A DNA stretch of 64,000 nucleotides from Sanguibacter gelidistatuariae (GCF_900096585.1 NZ_FMYH01000001.1:868001-932000); one strand, 5' to 3'. Shown: positions 35,843 through 45,615, counted from the stretch's first letter. Program-made: numbers and translations. Notes: generated from the sequence alone by a model not told the origin.

Positions 35843-36805
35843 TCACTCGCCGCTGACGCGGTGCTGCTCGCTGGCGACGATGGCTCCGAGCTGCTCCGCG
35901 GCGGCCTCGTCGATCACCAGCGTCGAGGCGAACCCGCCCCGCGCGGCCCCGAGCAGCCCGATCGCGACGTCGGCCCCGTAGCCGACGGTGATGACCTCTG
36001 GCGTGCGGGCGAGCTGGTCGAGCGTGACCCCGATGATGCGCTCGTCGAGAGCGGTGCGCACGGGCCTGCCCTGCGCGTCGAACAGCCTGCCAGAGCACTC
36101 CGCGACGGCTCCGGCCGCGGTTGCTGCGGCGCGCTCCTTCGCGCTCACGTGGTCGAAGACGGTCGACGACTGAGGCGACCATGCCCCCACGGCGACGACG
36201 GCGACATCGAGGGAGTCGGCCCGGTGCAGCGCCTGGGCGATCTCGGGCTGGCGGCTCAGGCCGGCGGCGGTTGCGGCGTCGTCCACGACGAGCGGCGCCC
36301 AGACCGGCCAGGTCCGCACTCCGGCCATGGACTTGAAGTGTTGGATGAGCTCGAGGGAGTTCCCACTGCCGGCCACGGGGAGCGCGCCGACCAGCTGGAC
36401 GACGTCGCACGGCGGCAGCGTGTCGATGTGATGTGCTGCGGCCTCGATGGTCCGCGACCACGAGATCCCGAGTGTCGAGTCCTGGGTGATGCGTTGGACG
36501 GCAACCCGGGCGATCTCGCGGGCAAGGTGCTCGCGGGTGGCGGAGCTGTCTGTGCCTGTCTGGACGACAAGCACCTCGTGGACGCCGAGCGCTGTCGCGA
36601 GATCCTGCGCGAGGGACAGGTCAAGGTGCGCGGGTGGGGCGATCTCGATGCGGACGATCCCGAGCTCGCGGGCCTCGGCGAGCATGCGTGCCACCTGGAA
36701 GCGGGAGAACCCGCGTTCCTTGGCGATCTCGACCTTCGATTTGCCGTCGAGATAGTGGTCGGTGCTCACCTCGGTGAGCAGGTGAGCGTGGATAGCGTCG
36801 ATCAC
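35843..36805 (-). CDS. SorC-family transcriptional regulator
   Basis: A 320-residue regulator. The N-terminal helix-turn-helix lies in SKVEIAKERGFSRFQVARML. The rest is the sugar-phosphate-binding domain of SorC/DeoR type, with STLGISWSRTIEAAAHHI, VVQLVGALPVAGSGNSLELI, DVAVVAVGAWSPQSS and the C-terminal VITVGYGADVAIGLLGA. GTG 36805 is chosen because upstream alternatives fall inside the operator region. It lies between the dehydrogenase and the importer, divergent from the latter. The palindromes TGCTCA-N2-TGAGCA in both flanking promoter regions are its probable targets. The effector is likely a phosphorylated polyol or ketose. Confidence 0.88.
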   Translation of the reverse strand: MIDAIHAHLLTEVSTDHYLDGKSKVEIAKERGFSRFQVARMLAEARELGIVRIEIAPPAHLDLSLAQDLATALGVHEVLVVQTGTDSSATREHLAREIARVAVQRITQDSTLGISWSRTIEAAAHHIDTLPPCDVVQLVGALPVAGSGNSLELIQHFKSMAGVRTWPVWAPLVVDDAATAAGLSRQPEIAQALHRADSLDVAVVAVGAWSPQSSTVFDHVSAKERAAATAAGAVAECSGRLFDAQGRPVRTALDERIIGVTLDQLARTPEVITVGYGADVAIGLLGAARGGFASTLVIDEAAAEQLGAIVASEQHRVSGE

Positions 36806-36845
36806 AGAGTTACCCCATCTCGGCCAACGGTGACCAAATCGAGAC

Positions 36846-36931
36846 CAGTCTAATGAGCAATAGCACTTGCTCACTTGAGCATATCGGTATTAGCATCCCC
36901 ACATGAGCGCAGCGTCGCGATCATGTGAGCA
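36846..36931. promoter_or_regulatory. Four-site SorC operator array in the divergent promoter
   Basis: The perfect palindrome TGCTCACTTGAGCA lies at 36868-36881. Half-sites TGAGCA occur at 36854, 36876 and 36926, and TGAGCG at 36904. The first two are 22 bases apart, as are the last two, repeating the spacing seen at 34159-34194. The array covers the region between the regulator gene and the importer operon, consistent with control of both directions. The -10 and -35 boxes are weak here, so activation rather than simple repression is possible. Confidence 0.6.
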
Positions 36932-37011
36932 CGGGGTGTTACGGCCTAGTCTCTCCTCTGGCGGCGTCTCGGCTCGTCGTCATCTTGGATTCCAATTGAG
37001 GAGAACCACCG

Positions 37012-38358
37012 ATGGGCTCAATGAAGAGTGTGTCAACGGCTGTTGGCGCTGGCTTGTGCGTCATGGCGCTGGCCGCGTGCGGTGCCGCGGGCGGCGGGGG
37101 AGGCGGAGGCGACGGGTCCAAGAACGTGACCCTGACCCTGGCCACCGTCAACAACGGCCAGATGAAGGACATGGAGAAGTTGAAGGGCACCTTCGAGAAG
37201 GCGCACCCCGGAGTCACAGTCAACTTCCAGGTCATGGAAGAGGGCGACCTCCGCAGCACGGTCACGGCCGACGTCGCGAACGCCGCAGGGCAGTACGACA
37301 TCGTGACCGTCGGGTCCTACGAGGTGCCGCAGTGGGGCGCGAACGGCTGGCTCACGGACCTCACAGAACCACTGTCGGACGCCGCGTACGACGTCGACGA
37401 CCTTCTCCCGCCCGTGCGACAGATGCTGACGGTGGACGACAAGCAGTACGCCGTCCCGTTCTACGGCGAGTCCTCGCTGCTGATGTACAACAAGGACATC
37501 CTGGATGCTGCGGGCGTGTCCCTCTCGGACCGCCCGACGTGGCAAGAGGTCGCGGACGTGGCGCGTGCGGTCAACTCGTCCGACACGGCGGGTATCTGTC
37601 TTCGTGGAAAGCCCGGATGGGGCGACATGTTTGCCCCGCTGACGACGGTGGTGCAGACCTTCGGCGGCAACTGGTACGACATGGACTGGAACGCCCAGGT
37701 GAACTCTCCCGAGTTCGTCGAGGCGGTCACGTTCTACACGGACCTCCTGGCTGACGCGGGCGAGGCCGACCCGGTCTCCTACAGCTTCAACGAATGCCTC
37801 ACCGCTCTCAAGAACGGCAAGGTCGCGATGTGGTATGACGCATCTGTCGCGGCGTCGATGCTCGAGGCAGACGACTCGCCAGTGAAGGGCAAGATCGGAT
37901 ACTCCCACGCACCGGTGGTCAAGACCGAGGAGGCCGGCTGGCTGTGGAGCTGGAACCTGGCGGTTCCGAAGAACTCGAAGAACAAGGACATGGCAGTCGA
38001 GTTCGTCAAGTGGGCGACGAGCAAGGAGTACCACAACCTTGTCGGTGAGGAGCTCGGATGGTCGTTGGTCCCCCCGGGTGCCCGCACGTCGACCTATGAG
38101 AACCCCAAGTACCAGGAAGCCGCAGCGGCCTTTGCGCCGATCACGCTTGAGGTGATCAATTCCGTCGACCCGACGCACCCGGGTGTGAACCCGCAGCCCT
38201 GGGTCGGTGTCCAGTACGTGACCATCCCGGAGTTCCAGGACGTCGGGAACCAGGTCTCCCAGCTCGTCGCAGACGCGATCGCAGGACGGTCGACGGTGCA
38301 GGAGGCGCTCGACAAGGGGCAGGAGATCGCCCAGCGCGGGGGAGACGCTCAGAAGTAG
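37012..38358 (+). CDS. Polyol ABC transporter substrate-binding lipoprotein
   Basis: Extracellular solute-binding protein of 448 residues. Lipobox LAAC (Cys23), then a poly-Gly spacer. The sequence follows the sorbitol/mannitol SmoE-like branch of family 1: LATVNNGQMKDMEKLKGTFE, the DIVTVGSYEVPQWGANGWL strand, YAVPFYGESSLLMYNKDIL and the conserved PGWGDMFAPLTTVVQTFGG block. AGGAG stands 8 bases before ATG 37012. First gene of the importer operon, divergent from the SorC regulator. Ligand inferred as a sugar alcohol from the adjoining dehydrogenase. Confidence 0.9.
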   Translation: MGSMKSVSTAVGAGLCVMALAACGAAGGGGGGGDGSKNVTLTLATVNNGQMKDMEKLKGTFEKAHPGVTVNFQVMEEGDLRSTVTADVANAAGQYDIVTVGSYEVPQWGANGWLTDLTEPLSDAAYDVDDLLPPVRQMLTVDDKQYAVPFYGESSLLMYNKDILDAAGVSLSDRPTWQEVADVARAVNSSDTAGICLRGKPGWGDMFAPLTTVVQTFGGNWYDMDWNAQVNSPEFVEAVTFYTDLLADAGEADPVSYSFNECLTALKNGKVAMWYDASVAASMLEADDSPVKGKIGYSHAPVVKTEEAGWLWSWNLAVPKNSKNKDMAVEFVKWATSKEYHNLVGEELGWSLVPPGARTSTYENPKYQEAAAAFAPITLEVINSVDPTHPGVNPQPWVGVQYVTIPEFQDVGNQVSQLVADAIAGRSTVQEALDKGQEIAQRGGDAQK

Positions 38359-38424
38359 CGGGTCTCGAACGACAGTCGCAGATCCGGCGACATCGCCTAT
38401 CTGCTCTTTCTCCCACAGCCCGTC

Positions 38425-38466
38425 GTCCCGGGGCCCTGTCGCAGCGACGCGACAGGTCCCCGGGAC
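38425..38466 (+). promoter_or_regulatory. Intercistronic hairpin between binding protein and permease genes
   Basis: 18-base arms (38425-38442 and 38449-38466) pair with a single mismatch around a 6-base loop; arm 1 begins GTCCCGGGG. It sits inside the operon, 66 bases after the binding-protein stop and 17 bases before the permease ribosome site. Such stems commonly stabilise or partly terminate mRNA so that binding protein is made in excess over permeases. Confidence 0.7.
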
Positions 38467-38493
38467 GTGCCCGAGATGAATCGAGGCACCATC

Positions 38494-39432
38494 ATGGTGA
38501 CGACTCTTGCCCCGGCCCGGGAGGGCCAGGTGGTGCGACGCCCTGCGGCACCGCGCGGAATACGCTCGAAGCTCACGCTGCCGAGAATGCTCCTGATGCC
38601 CGCTCTGGTCATCAGCATCGCGATAACGCAGATTCCGTTCCTGGTCACGATCTACTACTCCACGCTCCGATGGAACCTGCTCAAGCCCGGTGATCGCGGC
38701 TTCGTCGGGTTCGAGAACTACCTGCAAGTGCTGCGCAGCGGTGATCTCTTTCCATCGATCACCGCAACCGTCATGATCACCGGCTTGTCTCTCGTGCTGT
38801 CTGTGTTTTCCGGGCTGATCTTCGCGCTCCTGCTCGACCGCAAGTTCATCGGGCAGGCCGTAGCACGCACGCTGCTCATCACGCCGTTCCTGGTGATGCC
38901 GGCGGCGGCAGCCCTGATCTGGAAGTACTCGATGTTCGACACGAACATCGGGGTGCTGAACGCGTCCCTCCAAGCGATCGGCCTGGACCCGGTGGCCTGG
39001 AACACCCAGTACCCGCTGGCAACCGTGGTCATCGTTCTGACCTGGCAATACACGCCGTTTATGATGCTGATCATCCTCGCTGGCCTGCAGAGCCAGAGCA
39101 AGGACATCCTCGAGGCGGCCTCCGTGGACGGGGCCGGGGCGGGGCGGACCTTCTTGTACATCACCATGCCTCACCTGAGGCAATACGTCGAGATCGCCGT
39201 GCTCCTCGGGGCGATCACGCTCGTGCAGGTATTCGACCCGATCGCGATCATGACAAAGGGCACCGGCGGGACCAAGACACTCGCCTATCTGCTGTACGAG
39301 CGAGCCTTCATCGGACTCAACGTCGGCGAGGCAGCTGCGTACGGCGTCGTCGTCGTGATCTTGACCATCATCGTGGCGTCCGTTGCTCTGCGGACGCTGT
39401 TCTCCGTATTCAAGGTCGGTGCATCCAAGTGA
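38494..39432 (+). CDS. Polyol ABC transporter permease 1
   Basis: A 312-residue MalF-type permease with six helices; the first is MLLMPALVISIAITQIPFLV. The EAA loop is EAASVDGAGAGRTFLYITMP. ATG 38494 has GAGG 7 bases upstream, preferred over two earlier ATG codons. Its stop overlaps the GTG start of the second permease. Strong similarity in style to SmoF/MtlF permeases for sorbitol and mannitol. Confidence 0.92.
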   Translation: MVTTLAPAREGQVVRRPAAPRGIRSKLTLPRMLLMPALVISIAITQIPFLVTIYYSTLRWNLLKPGDRGFVGFENYLQVLRSGDLFPSITATVMITGLSLVLSVFSGLIFALLLDRKFIGQAVARTLLITPFLVMPAAAALIWKYSMFDTNIGVLNASLQAIGLDPVAWNTQYPLATVVIVLTWQYTPFMMLIILAGLQSQSKDILEAASVDGAGAGRTFLYITMPHLRQYVEIAVLLGAITLVQVFDPIAIMTKGTGGTKTLAYLLYERAFIGLNVGEAAAYGVVVVILTIIVASVALRTLFSVFKVGASK

Positions 39433-40244
39433 ACGCTCGAATTCGTTCCACGCTGACGACAGCGATCACGTGGGCGCTCGTCCTTGCCTTCTTCTTCCCC
39501 GTGGCCTGGATGATCCTCAACGCCTTCAAGACCGAGGGCGTCGCGGCGTCCTCTCCTCCGGTCATCTTTTTCGACGCGACCCTGGAGAACTTCCGTCGGC
39601 TGGGCGAGCGCGGCATAAGCGGCTACATGATCAACTCGGCCGTCGCGAGCATCGGCTCCACGCTCTTCGTGATCGTGCTCGCCTTCCCGGCCGCATACGC
39701 GTTGAGCATCCGCCCCGTGGGGAAGGTGCAGGACACCCTGTTCTACTTCATCTCGACGCGCTTCTTGCCGATCGCCGCGGGCATCCTTCCGCTGTACATC
39801 ATCTTCAAGAACATCGGTGTCCTGGACACCGTCGGTGCGCTGTTCATCGTGTACACGGCGATGAACCTGCCGATCGCGGTGTGGATGATCCGTTCGTTCC
39901 TCAACGAGGTCCCGTTCGAGGTGATCGAGGCGTCTCGTCTCGACGGCGCCAACTTCTTCAAGGAGATGACCAACATCGTGCTGCCGATGGTGCTCCCTGG
40001 CGTCGCGGCAGCCGCACTCATCTGCTTCATCTTCGCCTGGAACGAGTACTTCGTGGCCACGCTGCTGACGAGCTCCGCGGCCCGGACGGTCCCTCCGTTC
40101 CTGGCGAGCTTCGTGGACGGCCGCGGACAGTTCCTGGCGTCGCTCTCCGCGGCGGCGACCGTCGCGGTGCTACCGGTGATCCTCGCGGGCTGGATCGCGC
40201 AGAAGCAGCTCGTGCGCGGCTTGTCGATGGGGGCGATCAAGTAG
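39429..40244 (+). CDS. Polyol ABC transporter permease 2
   Basis: A 271-residue MalG-type permease. Helix 1 is ITWALVLAFFFPVAWMIL. The EAA loop is EASRLDGANFFKEMTNIVLP, and the C-terminus is QKQLVRGLSMGAIK, typical of SmoG/MtlG. The GTG start overlaps the previous stop. No ATPase gene follows. As with the importer at 25.8-29.1 kb, energy must come from an ATPase encoded elsewhere. The operon is closed by a 25-base-pair hairpin. Confidence 0.92.
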   Translation: MNARIRSTLTTAITWALVLAFFFPVAWMILNAFKTEGVAASSPPVIFFDATLENFRRLGERGISGYMINSAVASIGSTLFVIVLAFPAAYALSIRPVGKVQDTLFYFISTRFLPIAAGILPLYIIFKNIGVLDTVGALFIVYTAMNLPIAVWMIRSFLNEVPFEVIEASRLDGANFFKEMTNIVLPMVLPGVAAAALICFIFAWNEYFVATLLTSSAARTVPPFLASFVDGRGQFLASLSAAATVAVLPVILAGWIAQKQLVRGLSMGAIK

Positions 40245-40604
40245 CGGGACGGCCCCCGGGCCGGTTCCTGCTCAACCCACGCAGCCGGACGGCGGCGCAC
40301 CCGCAGGTGCGCCGCCGTCCGGCTGCGTGGTGCGTACTGCAGTGCGCACTGCGTGTCAGAAGACGTCGACCACGACAGACGTCCACGACGACGCGCGCAT
40401 CCGCCGGTGGCGTCCACGCCTGACGAAGACAGATTCCCTTGCGCACAAGGCGACGAAGACGGTCGTCCGTGCACACCCGACCGGGTCGGCATGGACGAGG
40501 AGAGCGCCTCTGCGCAGGCTCGGGAGAGGCGCACCGACCCCGGTGCGCGAGCGTTCCGGCGTCGACCTGGCCCGGGTGCGCCCTTCGATCGAGAGGACAC
40601 CGCC
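40245..40604. other. Gene-free stretch at the right border of the polyol cassette
   Basis: These 360 bases hold the terminator at 40277-40330 and then about 270 bases without a supported gene, promoter consensus or RNA. One frame stays open into the DUF4244 gene from 40353, but its composition (Arg/Pro/Asp-rich, no domain) suggests it is not translated. The stretch marks the right junction where Tad genes resume. No direct repeats or insertion-sequence remnants were found when compared by eye with the left junction (34113-34150). Confidence 0.5.
40277..40330 (+). terminator. Very strong terminator, 25-base-pair perfect stem
   Basis: Arms 40277-40301 and 40306-40330 are exact reverse complements with the 4-base loop CGCA. 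It begins 32 bases after the last permease gene of the polyol operon. No U-tract follows; many actinobacterial terminators lack one. Confidence 0.85.
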
Positions 40605-40853
40605 ATGACAACCACATCCGCCAGAGCGCCGCGACGCCCGCGACCACGAGCGAGGAACCGAGCACGAGCGTGGCGACGCTTGGTCGTGGTCGCCCTGACC
40701 ACCGGACGGGAGGCGGGGATGGCGACCGCGGAGTACGCCATCGCCACCATCGCGGCGGTGGGCTTCGCAGGCCTGCTCATCCTGATCCTCAAGAGCGAGA
40801 CGGTGCGGAGCCTGCTGTCGGGGCTCATCGAGTCCGCGTTGAGCGTGGGCTGA
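40605..40853 (+). CDS. DUF4244 protein, Flp pilin-like
   Basis: An 82-residue small membrane protein. A basic leader of about 35 residues precedes GREAGMATAEYAIATIAAVG and a hydrophobic helix, ending in a short amphipathic tail. The Gly-Met-Ala-Thr-Ala-Glu-Tyr arrangement, with the Glu five residues into the hydrophobic segment, mirrors class III (Flp) prepilins. DUF4244 is the actinobacterial name for this family. It is probably the pilin subunit of the Tad system whose motor genes are at 30.6-34.1 kb. A GAGAGG tract lies about 8 bases upstream of ATG. Confidence 0.82.
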   Translation: MTTTSARAPRRPRPRARNRARAWRRLVVVALTTGREAGMATAEYAIATIAAVGFAGLLILILKSETVRSLLSGLIESALSVG

Positions 40854-40855
40854 CG

Positions 40856-41266
40856 ATGATCGACCGCCGCAGGGCCTGGGCGGCGCCCGGACGGACGGGC
40901 GGCAACGGCGAACGGGGTGCCGTCACGGCAGAGTTCGCGGTCGCGCTCCCTGCGGTGGTCCTCGTCCTGGTCGCGGTGCTCCTCATCGCGATGGCCGGGA
41001 CCACCCAGCTGCGGGTGGCGGACGCGGCGCGCGCCGGTGCTCGCGCCGCGGCAGCCGGCGAGAACGACGGCCGGGTCGCTGAGATCGTTCGGCACATCGG
41101 AGGTGAGGACCTCACCGTGAGCGTGCTCCGCGCGGATCCGTGGGTCACGGTCCAGGTCCGTGCGCCGGTCGCGGGAGGGTGGTTCTCCGGTGGGCTGACC
41201 GCGACCGGTGAGGCGACGGCGTGGCTCGAGAGCGCGATCGCTCCCGTACAGGGCGGCGGTGGATGA
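40856..41266 (+). CDS. TadE-family minor pseudopilin
   Basis: A 136-residue protein starting two bases after the DUF4244 stop. The segment ERGAVTAEFAVALPAVVLVLV is the TadE processing and hydrophobic motif. The remainder is a small extracytoplasmic domain with VADAARAGARAAAAGEN. Minor pseudopilins of this type prime or cap Flp pili. The stop overlaps the start of the next gene (ATGA). Confidence 0.87.
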   Translation: MIDRRRAWAAPGRTGGNGERGAVTAEFAVALPAVVLVLVAVLLIAMAGTTQLRVADAARAGARAAAAGENDGRVAEIVRHIGGEDLTVSVLRADPWVTVQVRAPVAGGWFSGGLTATGEATAWLESAIAPVQGGGG

Positions 41267-41688
41267 ACGTCCGGGCTCCGCGCGGGGGGCACCTCCGCGG
41301 GGTCCCGGCCGACGGAGCTTCCAGGAGTCCGTGCGGGCCCCGCCCGGGTGGGGACGGCGGGAGCGCGAGCGTCCTGATGCTCGCGATCATCGCCACTCTC
41401 GTCACTGGCGCGGTCGCGGTCGCGGTGCTGGCCGGGTCGTCCGCGGCCCGCACGAGAGCGCAGTCCGCCGCCGATCTCGCGGTGCTCGGTGCCGCGACGT
41501 CTGCCATGTACGGCGACGCCCCACCGTGCGAGACCGCGCGGGAGACGGCCCTGCGTAACGGCGCCGTGCAGGTCTCCTGCGAGGACGAAGGCGCGGGGGT
41601 GTTCACGATTTCGGTTCAGGCCCCGGCGCCGGCCGGAAGGACCGCGCGGGCAACAGCGCGCGCTGGCCCGGCGTCGGCCGCGCCATGA
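41263..41688 (+). CDS. TadE-like (Rv3654c-type) pseudopilin
   Basis: A 141-residue protein with GGSASVLMLAIIATLVTGAVA, the shortened pseudopilin helix of the 'helicase/secretion neighbourhood TadE-like' family (Rv3654c type). It continues with ARTRAQSAADLAVLGAATS and two Cys (PPCETARE and VSCEDE) that could form a disulfide outside the cell. Last gene of the pilin-like trio. In relatives the DEAH helicase gene follows here; in this window it lies at 53968-56589. Confidence 0.82.
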   Translation: MNVRAPRGGHLRGVPADGASRSPCGPRPGGDGGSASVLMLAIIATLVTGAVAVAVLAGSSAARTRAQSAADLAVLGAATSAMYGDAPPCETARETALRNGAVQVSCEDEGAGVFTISVQAPAPAGRTARATARAGPASAAP

Positions 41689-41742
41689 GAGCGACCCGGC
41701 AGGTCAAACCGTCTGACGCCCGATGCGGCGATCCTGTGCACC

Positions 41743-41794
41743 AAGACGTTTTCACCCGCTCGCGCGCGTTAGGTGGGTGAGCAAAGGGCGTCTT
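41743..41794. terminator. Weak interrupted hairpin after the pilin-like trio
   Basis: AAGACG (41743-41748) and TCACCC (41752-41757) can pair with CGTCTT (41789-41794) and GGGTGA (41775-41780). The stem is broken by small bulges. It lies between the trio and the sigma-factor gene and may terminate the former. Confidence 0.35.
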
Positions 41795-41910
41795 CATCAG
41801 TGGAAGCACTGAAGGTGCCGCTGTAGAGGCGACGCAGAAGTCATGACAAGAGCGGATGGAGCGCCAAGGTGCCTGCACCTGAACTGAGAAGCCGAACGAA
41901 GGTAGATGCC

Positions 41911-44012
<2,102 letters not shown>

Positions 44013-44051
44013 CCTCACTTCCGCCGAGCCCAGGTTCCGCCGAGCCCGGGT

Positions 44052-44119
44052 TCCGCTGAGTGCGGTCGAACGGCTGCCTTGTGTCCGGTTTGGGCAGCCG
44101 TTCGACCGCACTCAGCGGA
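44052..44119. terminator. 27-base-pair perfect hairpin between convergent genes
   Basis: Arms 44052-44078 and 44093-44119 are exact complements (arm 1 begins TCCGCTGAGTGC) with a 14-base loop. It ends 6 bases short of the GNAT stop and 40 bases after aspT, so it ends both transcripts. The approach to arm 1 contains two near-identical copies of CCGAGCCCRGGTTCCG, suggesting a repeat-derived element. Confidence 0.8.
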
Positions 44120-44125
44120 GCGGGC

Positions 44126-44584
44126 TCACAGGGTCTTCTTGAAGAAGGTTGCGGAGTCTTCGTAGCCCAGCGCCAGGTAGAAGGGACCCGCACGGCGGCT
44201 GGCCAGCGAGATGTAGGCCGCCCCGCTCTCGCGTGCCCACCGTTCCGCCGCGTCCATCAGCATTCCTCCGACGCCGTACCGTCGGTGCTCCGCGGAGACC
44301 ATCACCTCTTCGATCCACGCCAGCGGACCGTTCGCCAGGAACGAGCGGTGCGTGTGGCTCAGGAGATAGCCGACTACAGCCGCGGATGCGGGATCGACGG
44401 CGACGAGGAGCAGTGACAGCGCGCGCCCGTCGGGTGCGCGCTGCTCGCCGACGAGTGCCTCGAAGGTCGCGGTGAACTCCGGCCTCAGGACCGTGAAGGA
44501 CGTGGCGAAGTCCCTGGCCAGTGGCCACACGCCAGCGAGGTCGTCCAGAGCTGCCGGGCGGACGACGACGGTCGAGGTAGTCAT
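44126..44584 (-). CDS. GNAT-family N-acetyltransferase
   Basis: A 152-residue acetyltransferase. The acetyl-CoA loop is VSAEHRRYGVGGMLMDAAERWA, shown as a fragment EHRRYGVGG. C-terminal FYLALGYEDSATFFKKTL is the typical substrate-side end. It begins 21 bases after the stop of the mini-LysA-like gene A and is likely the third gene of that operon. The substrate could be an amine or amino acid related to the neighbouring DAP-type genes, but this is inference from position only. Confidence 0.85.
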   Translation of the reverse strand: MTTSTVVVRPAALDDLAGVWPLARDFATSFTVLRPEFTATFEALVGEQRAPDGRALSLLLVAVDPASAAVVGYLLSHTHRSFLANGPLAWIEEVMVSAEHRRYGVGGMLMDAAERWARESGAAYISLASRRAGPFYLALGYEDSATFFKKTL

Positions 44585-44605
44585 CTGGGAACCGTACCGT
44601 CGCGC

Positions 44606-45100
44606 TCAGCGTTGGATGTCCTCGAGCGCGAAAGGCGCGAGGCACGGGATTGCGAGAAGGTCGCCGCGGTGCAGGTCGTCCGGGAGATGGACCCGGTGGG
44701 ACAGGTTGCCAGAGCGGTCCGGACGCATGCGGTAGCGGCGCACGTGCGCCGAGCTGTGCCGCCCGAGCAGGCGCACCGCGGACAGGACGGGCAGGCAACC
44801 CTCCAGCTCGGCGTCCACCCACACCTCGCGGGACTGGTGATACAGGGAGGGGATCGCGGCGTCGACCCGGACCACGACGATGGTGAGCCGACGGGGCTGC
44901 CCCTGCGCGCCGGAGTGCGCGGCGTCGTTGCTGGTGATGTGGATCATGGGCGTGTCCGAGGCACGAGCGAGATCCGCCATGGACACGCCTGCGACGTGCA
45001 CGTCGCAGGAGGTGAGCACCGTGCCGGCCGGCCACGAGCGGACCTCGACGGTGCGTTGGCCGGCGAGGCGGCTCGAGAGCATCGTATGCAGGAGAGTCAT
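44606..45100 (-). CDS. Mini-LysA-like protein A (PLP barrel absent)
   Basis: A 164-residue protein I cannot assign to a named family. It resembles diaminopimelate decarboxylase with the middle cut out. Residues 23-51 match the LysA N-terminal strand (Trp-Pro, then DVHVAGVSMADLA and DTP). Residues 70-152 match its C-terminal sheet domain, including RLLGRHSS and LPDDLHRGDLLAIP. The catalytic CESGD and GAY-like motifs and the whole PLP barrel are missing. Codon use is that of a normal gene here. It is paralogous to gene B directly upstream, whose stop overlaps its ATG. Probably non-catalytic; perhaps a binding or regulatory partner. Confidence 0.6.
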   Translation of the reverse strand: MTLLHTMLSSRLAGQRTVEVRSWPAGTVLTSCDVHVAGVSMADLARASDTPMIHITSNDAAHSGAQGQPRRLTIVVVRVDAAIPSLYHQSREVWVDAELEGCLPVLSAVRLLGRHSSAHVRRYRMRPDRSGNLSHRVHLPDDLHRGDLLAIPCLAPFALEDIQR

Positions 45101-45615
45101 GCGAAGACCTCTGCCATGATCGGTGACACACCGTGGCGCATCTGAACGTCCTTCAAGGACAGGGATCCTGGGTAGGGGACCGCTAGCAGGTCGCCGGTAT
45201 GGATGTCGGCCGGGATCTGGAGATGGTTGGCGTCCGTGCGTCCCGTCACGATCGCGGGGACCGCGCGTGCAGTCGACGTGCGGCCGATGAGCCGGGCCTC
45301 CGACCACAGGGCGTGGTCCAGGTCGGCGTCGGTCATCAGCTCGATGCGACCTCCTTCGACGATGCGCGCGGACGTCACGGTCGTGACGAGGACGGTCGTG
45401 ACCGTACCGGGTGCGGGGACGCCGCGGGCGCCCGGGCGGACGGCGTCCGCGACGTGCACACACGGTGTGCCGCACAGCGCGACCAGGTGACGCAGCGAGA
45501 TCCCGCCGACGAGGACGTCGTCGATGGTCGGCCGGGTGGCGACCGGCCAGCGGTCCGTCGTGAGCGGATCGGGGATGCTTGCGCGGAGTGTGGGGATGAT
45601 CGAGGTGAGGGTCAT
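45097..45615 (-). CDS. Mini-LysA-like protein B (PLP barrel absent)
   Basis: A 172-residue paralogue of protein A with landmarks at the same positions: Trp23-Pro24, VGGISLRHL from residue 36 and GTP at 49-51. In LysA that stretch reads I-A-G-I/V-x-L, then G-T-P. The second half follows the LysA C-terminal domain in order: APGTVTTVLVTTV, ARLIGRTST, IPADIHTGDLLAVP (about 133-146), and a final SPIMAEVF. The PLP lysine, glycine-rich phosphate site and active-site Cys and Tyr are absent. First gene of a three-gene operon with A and a GNAT gene, divergent from a dapA-type gene. Role unknown. Confidence 0.6.
   Translation of the reverse strand: MTLTSIIPTLRASIPDPLTTDRWPVATRPTIDDVLVGGISLRHLVALCGTPCVHVADAVRPGARGVPAPGTVTTVLVTTVTSARIVEGGRIELMTDADLDHALWSEARLIGRTSTARAVPAIVTGRTDANHLQIPADIHTGDLLAVPYPGSLSLKDVQMRHGVSPIMAEVFA

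Noticed and set aside
40353-40604. N-terminal extension of the DUF4244 gene
   Set aside because: The extension has noncoding-like composition and the family N-terminus begins near 40605, where a purine tract precedes the ATG.
34113-40604. Insertion sequence or att sites bounding the polyol cassette
   Set aside because: No transposase, integrase, tRNA end or matching direct repeats could be seen at either junction, so a mobile-element label is not supported.
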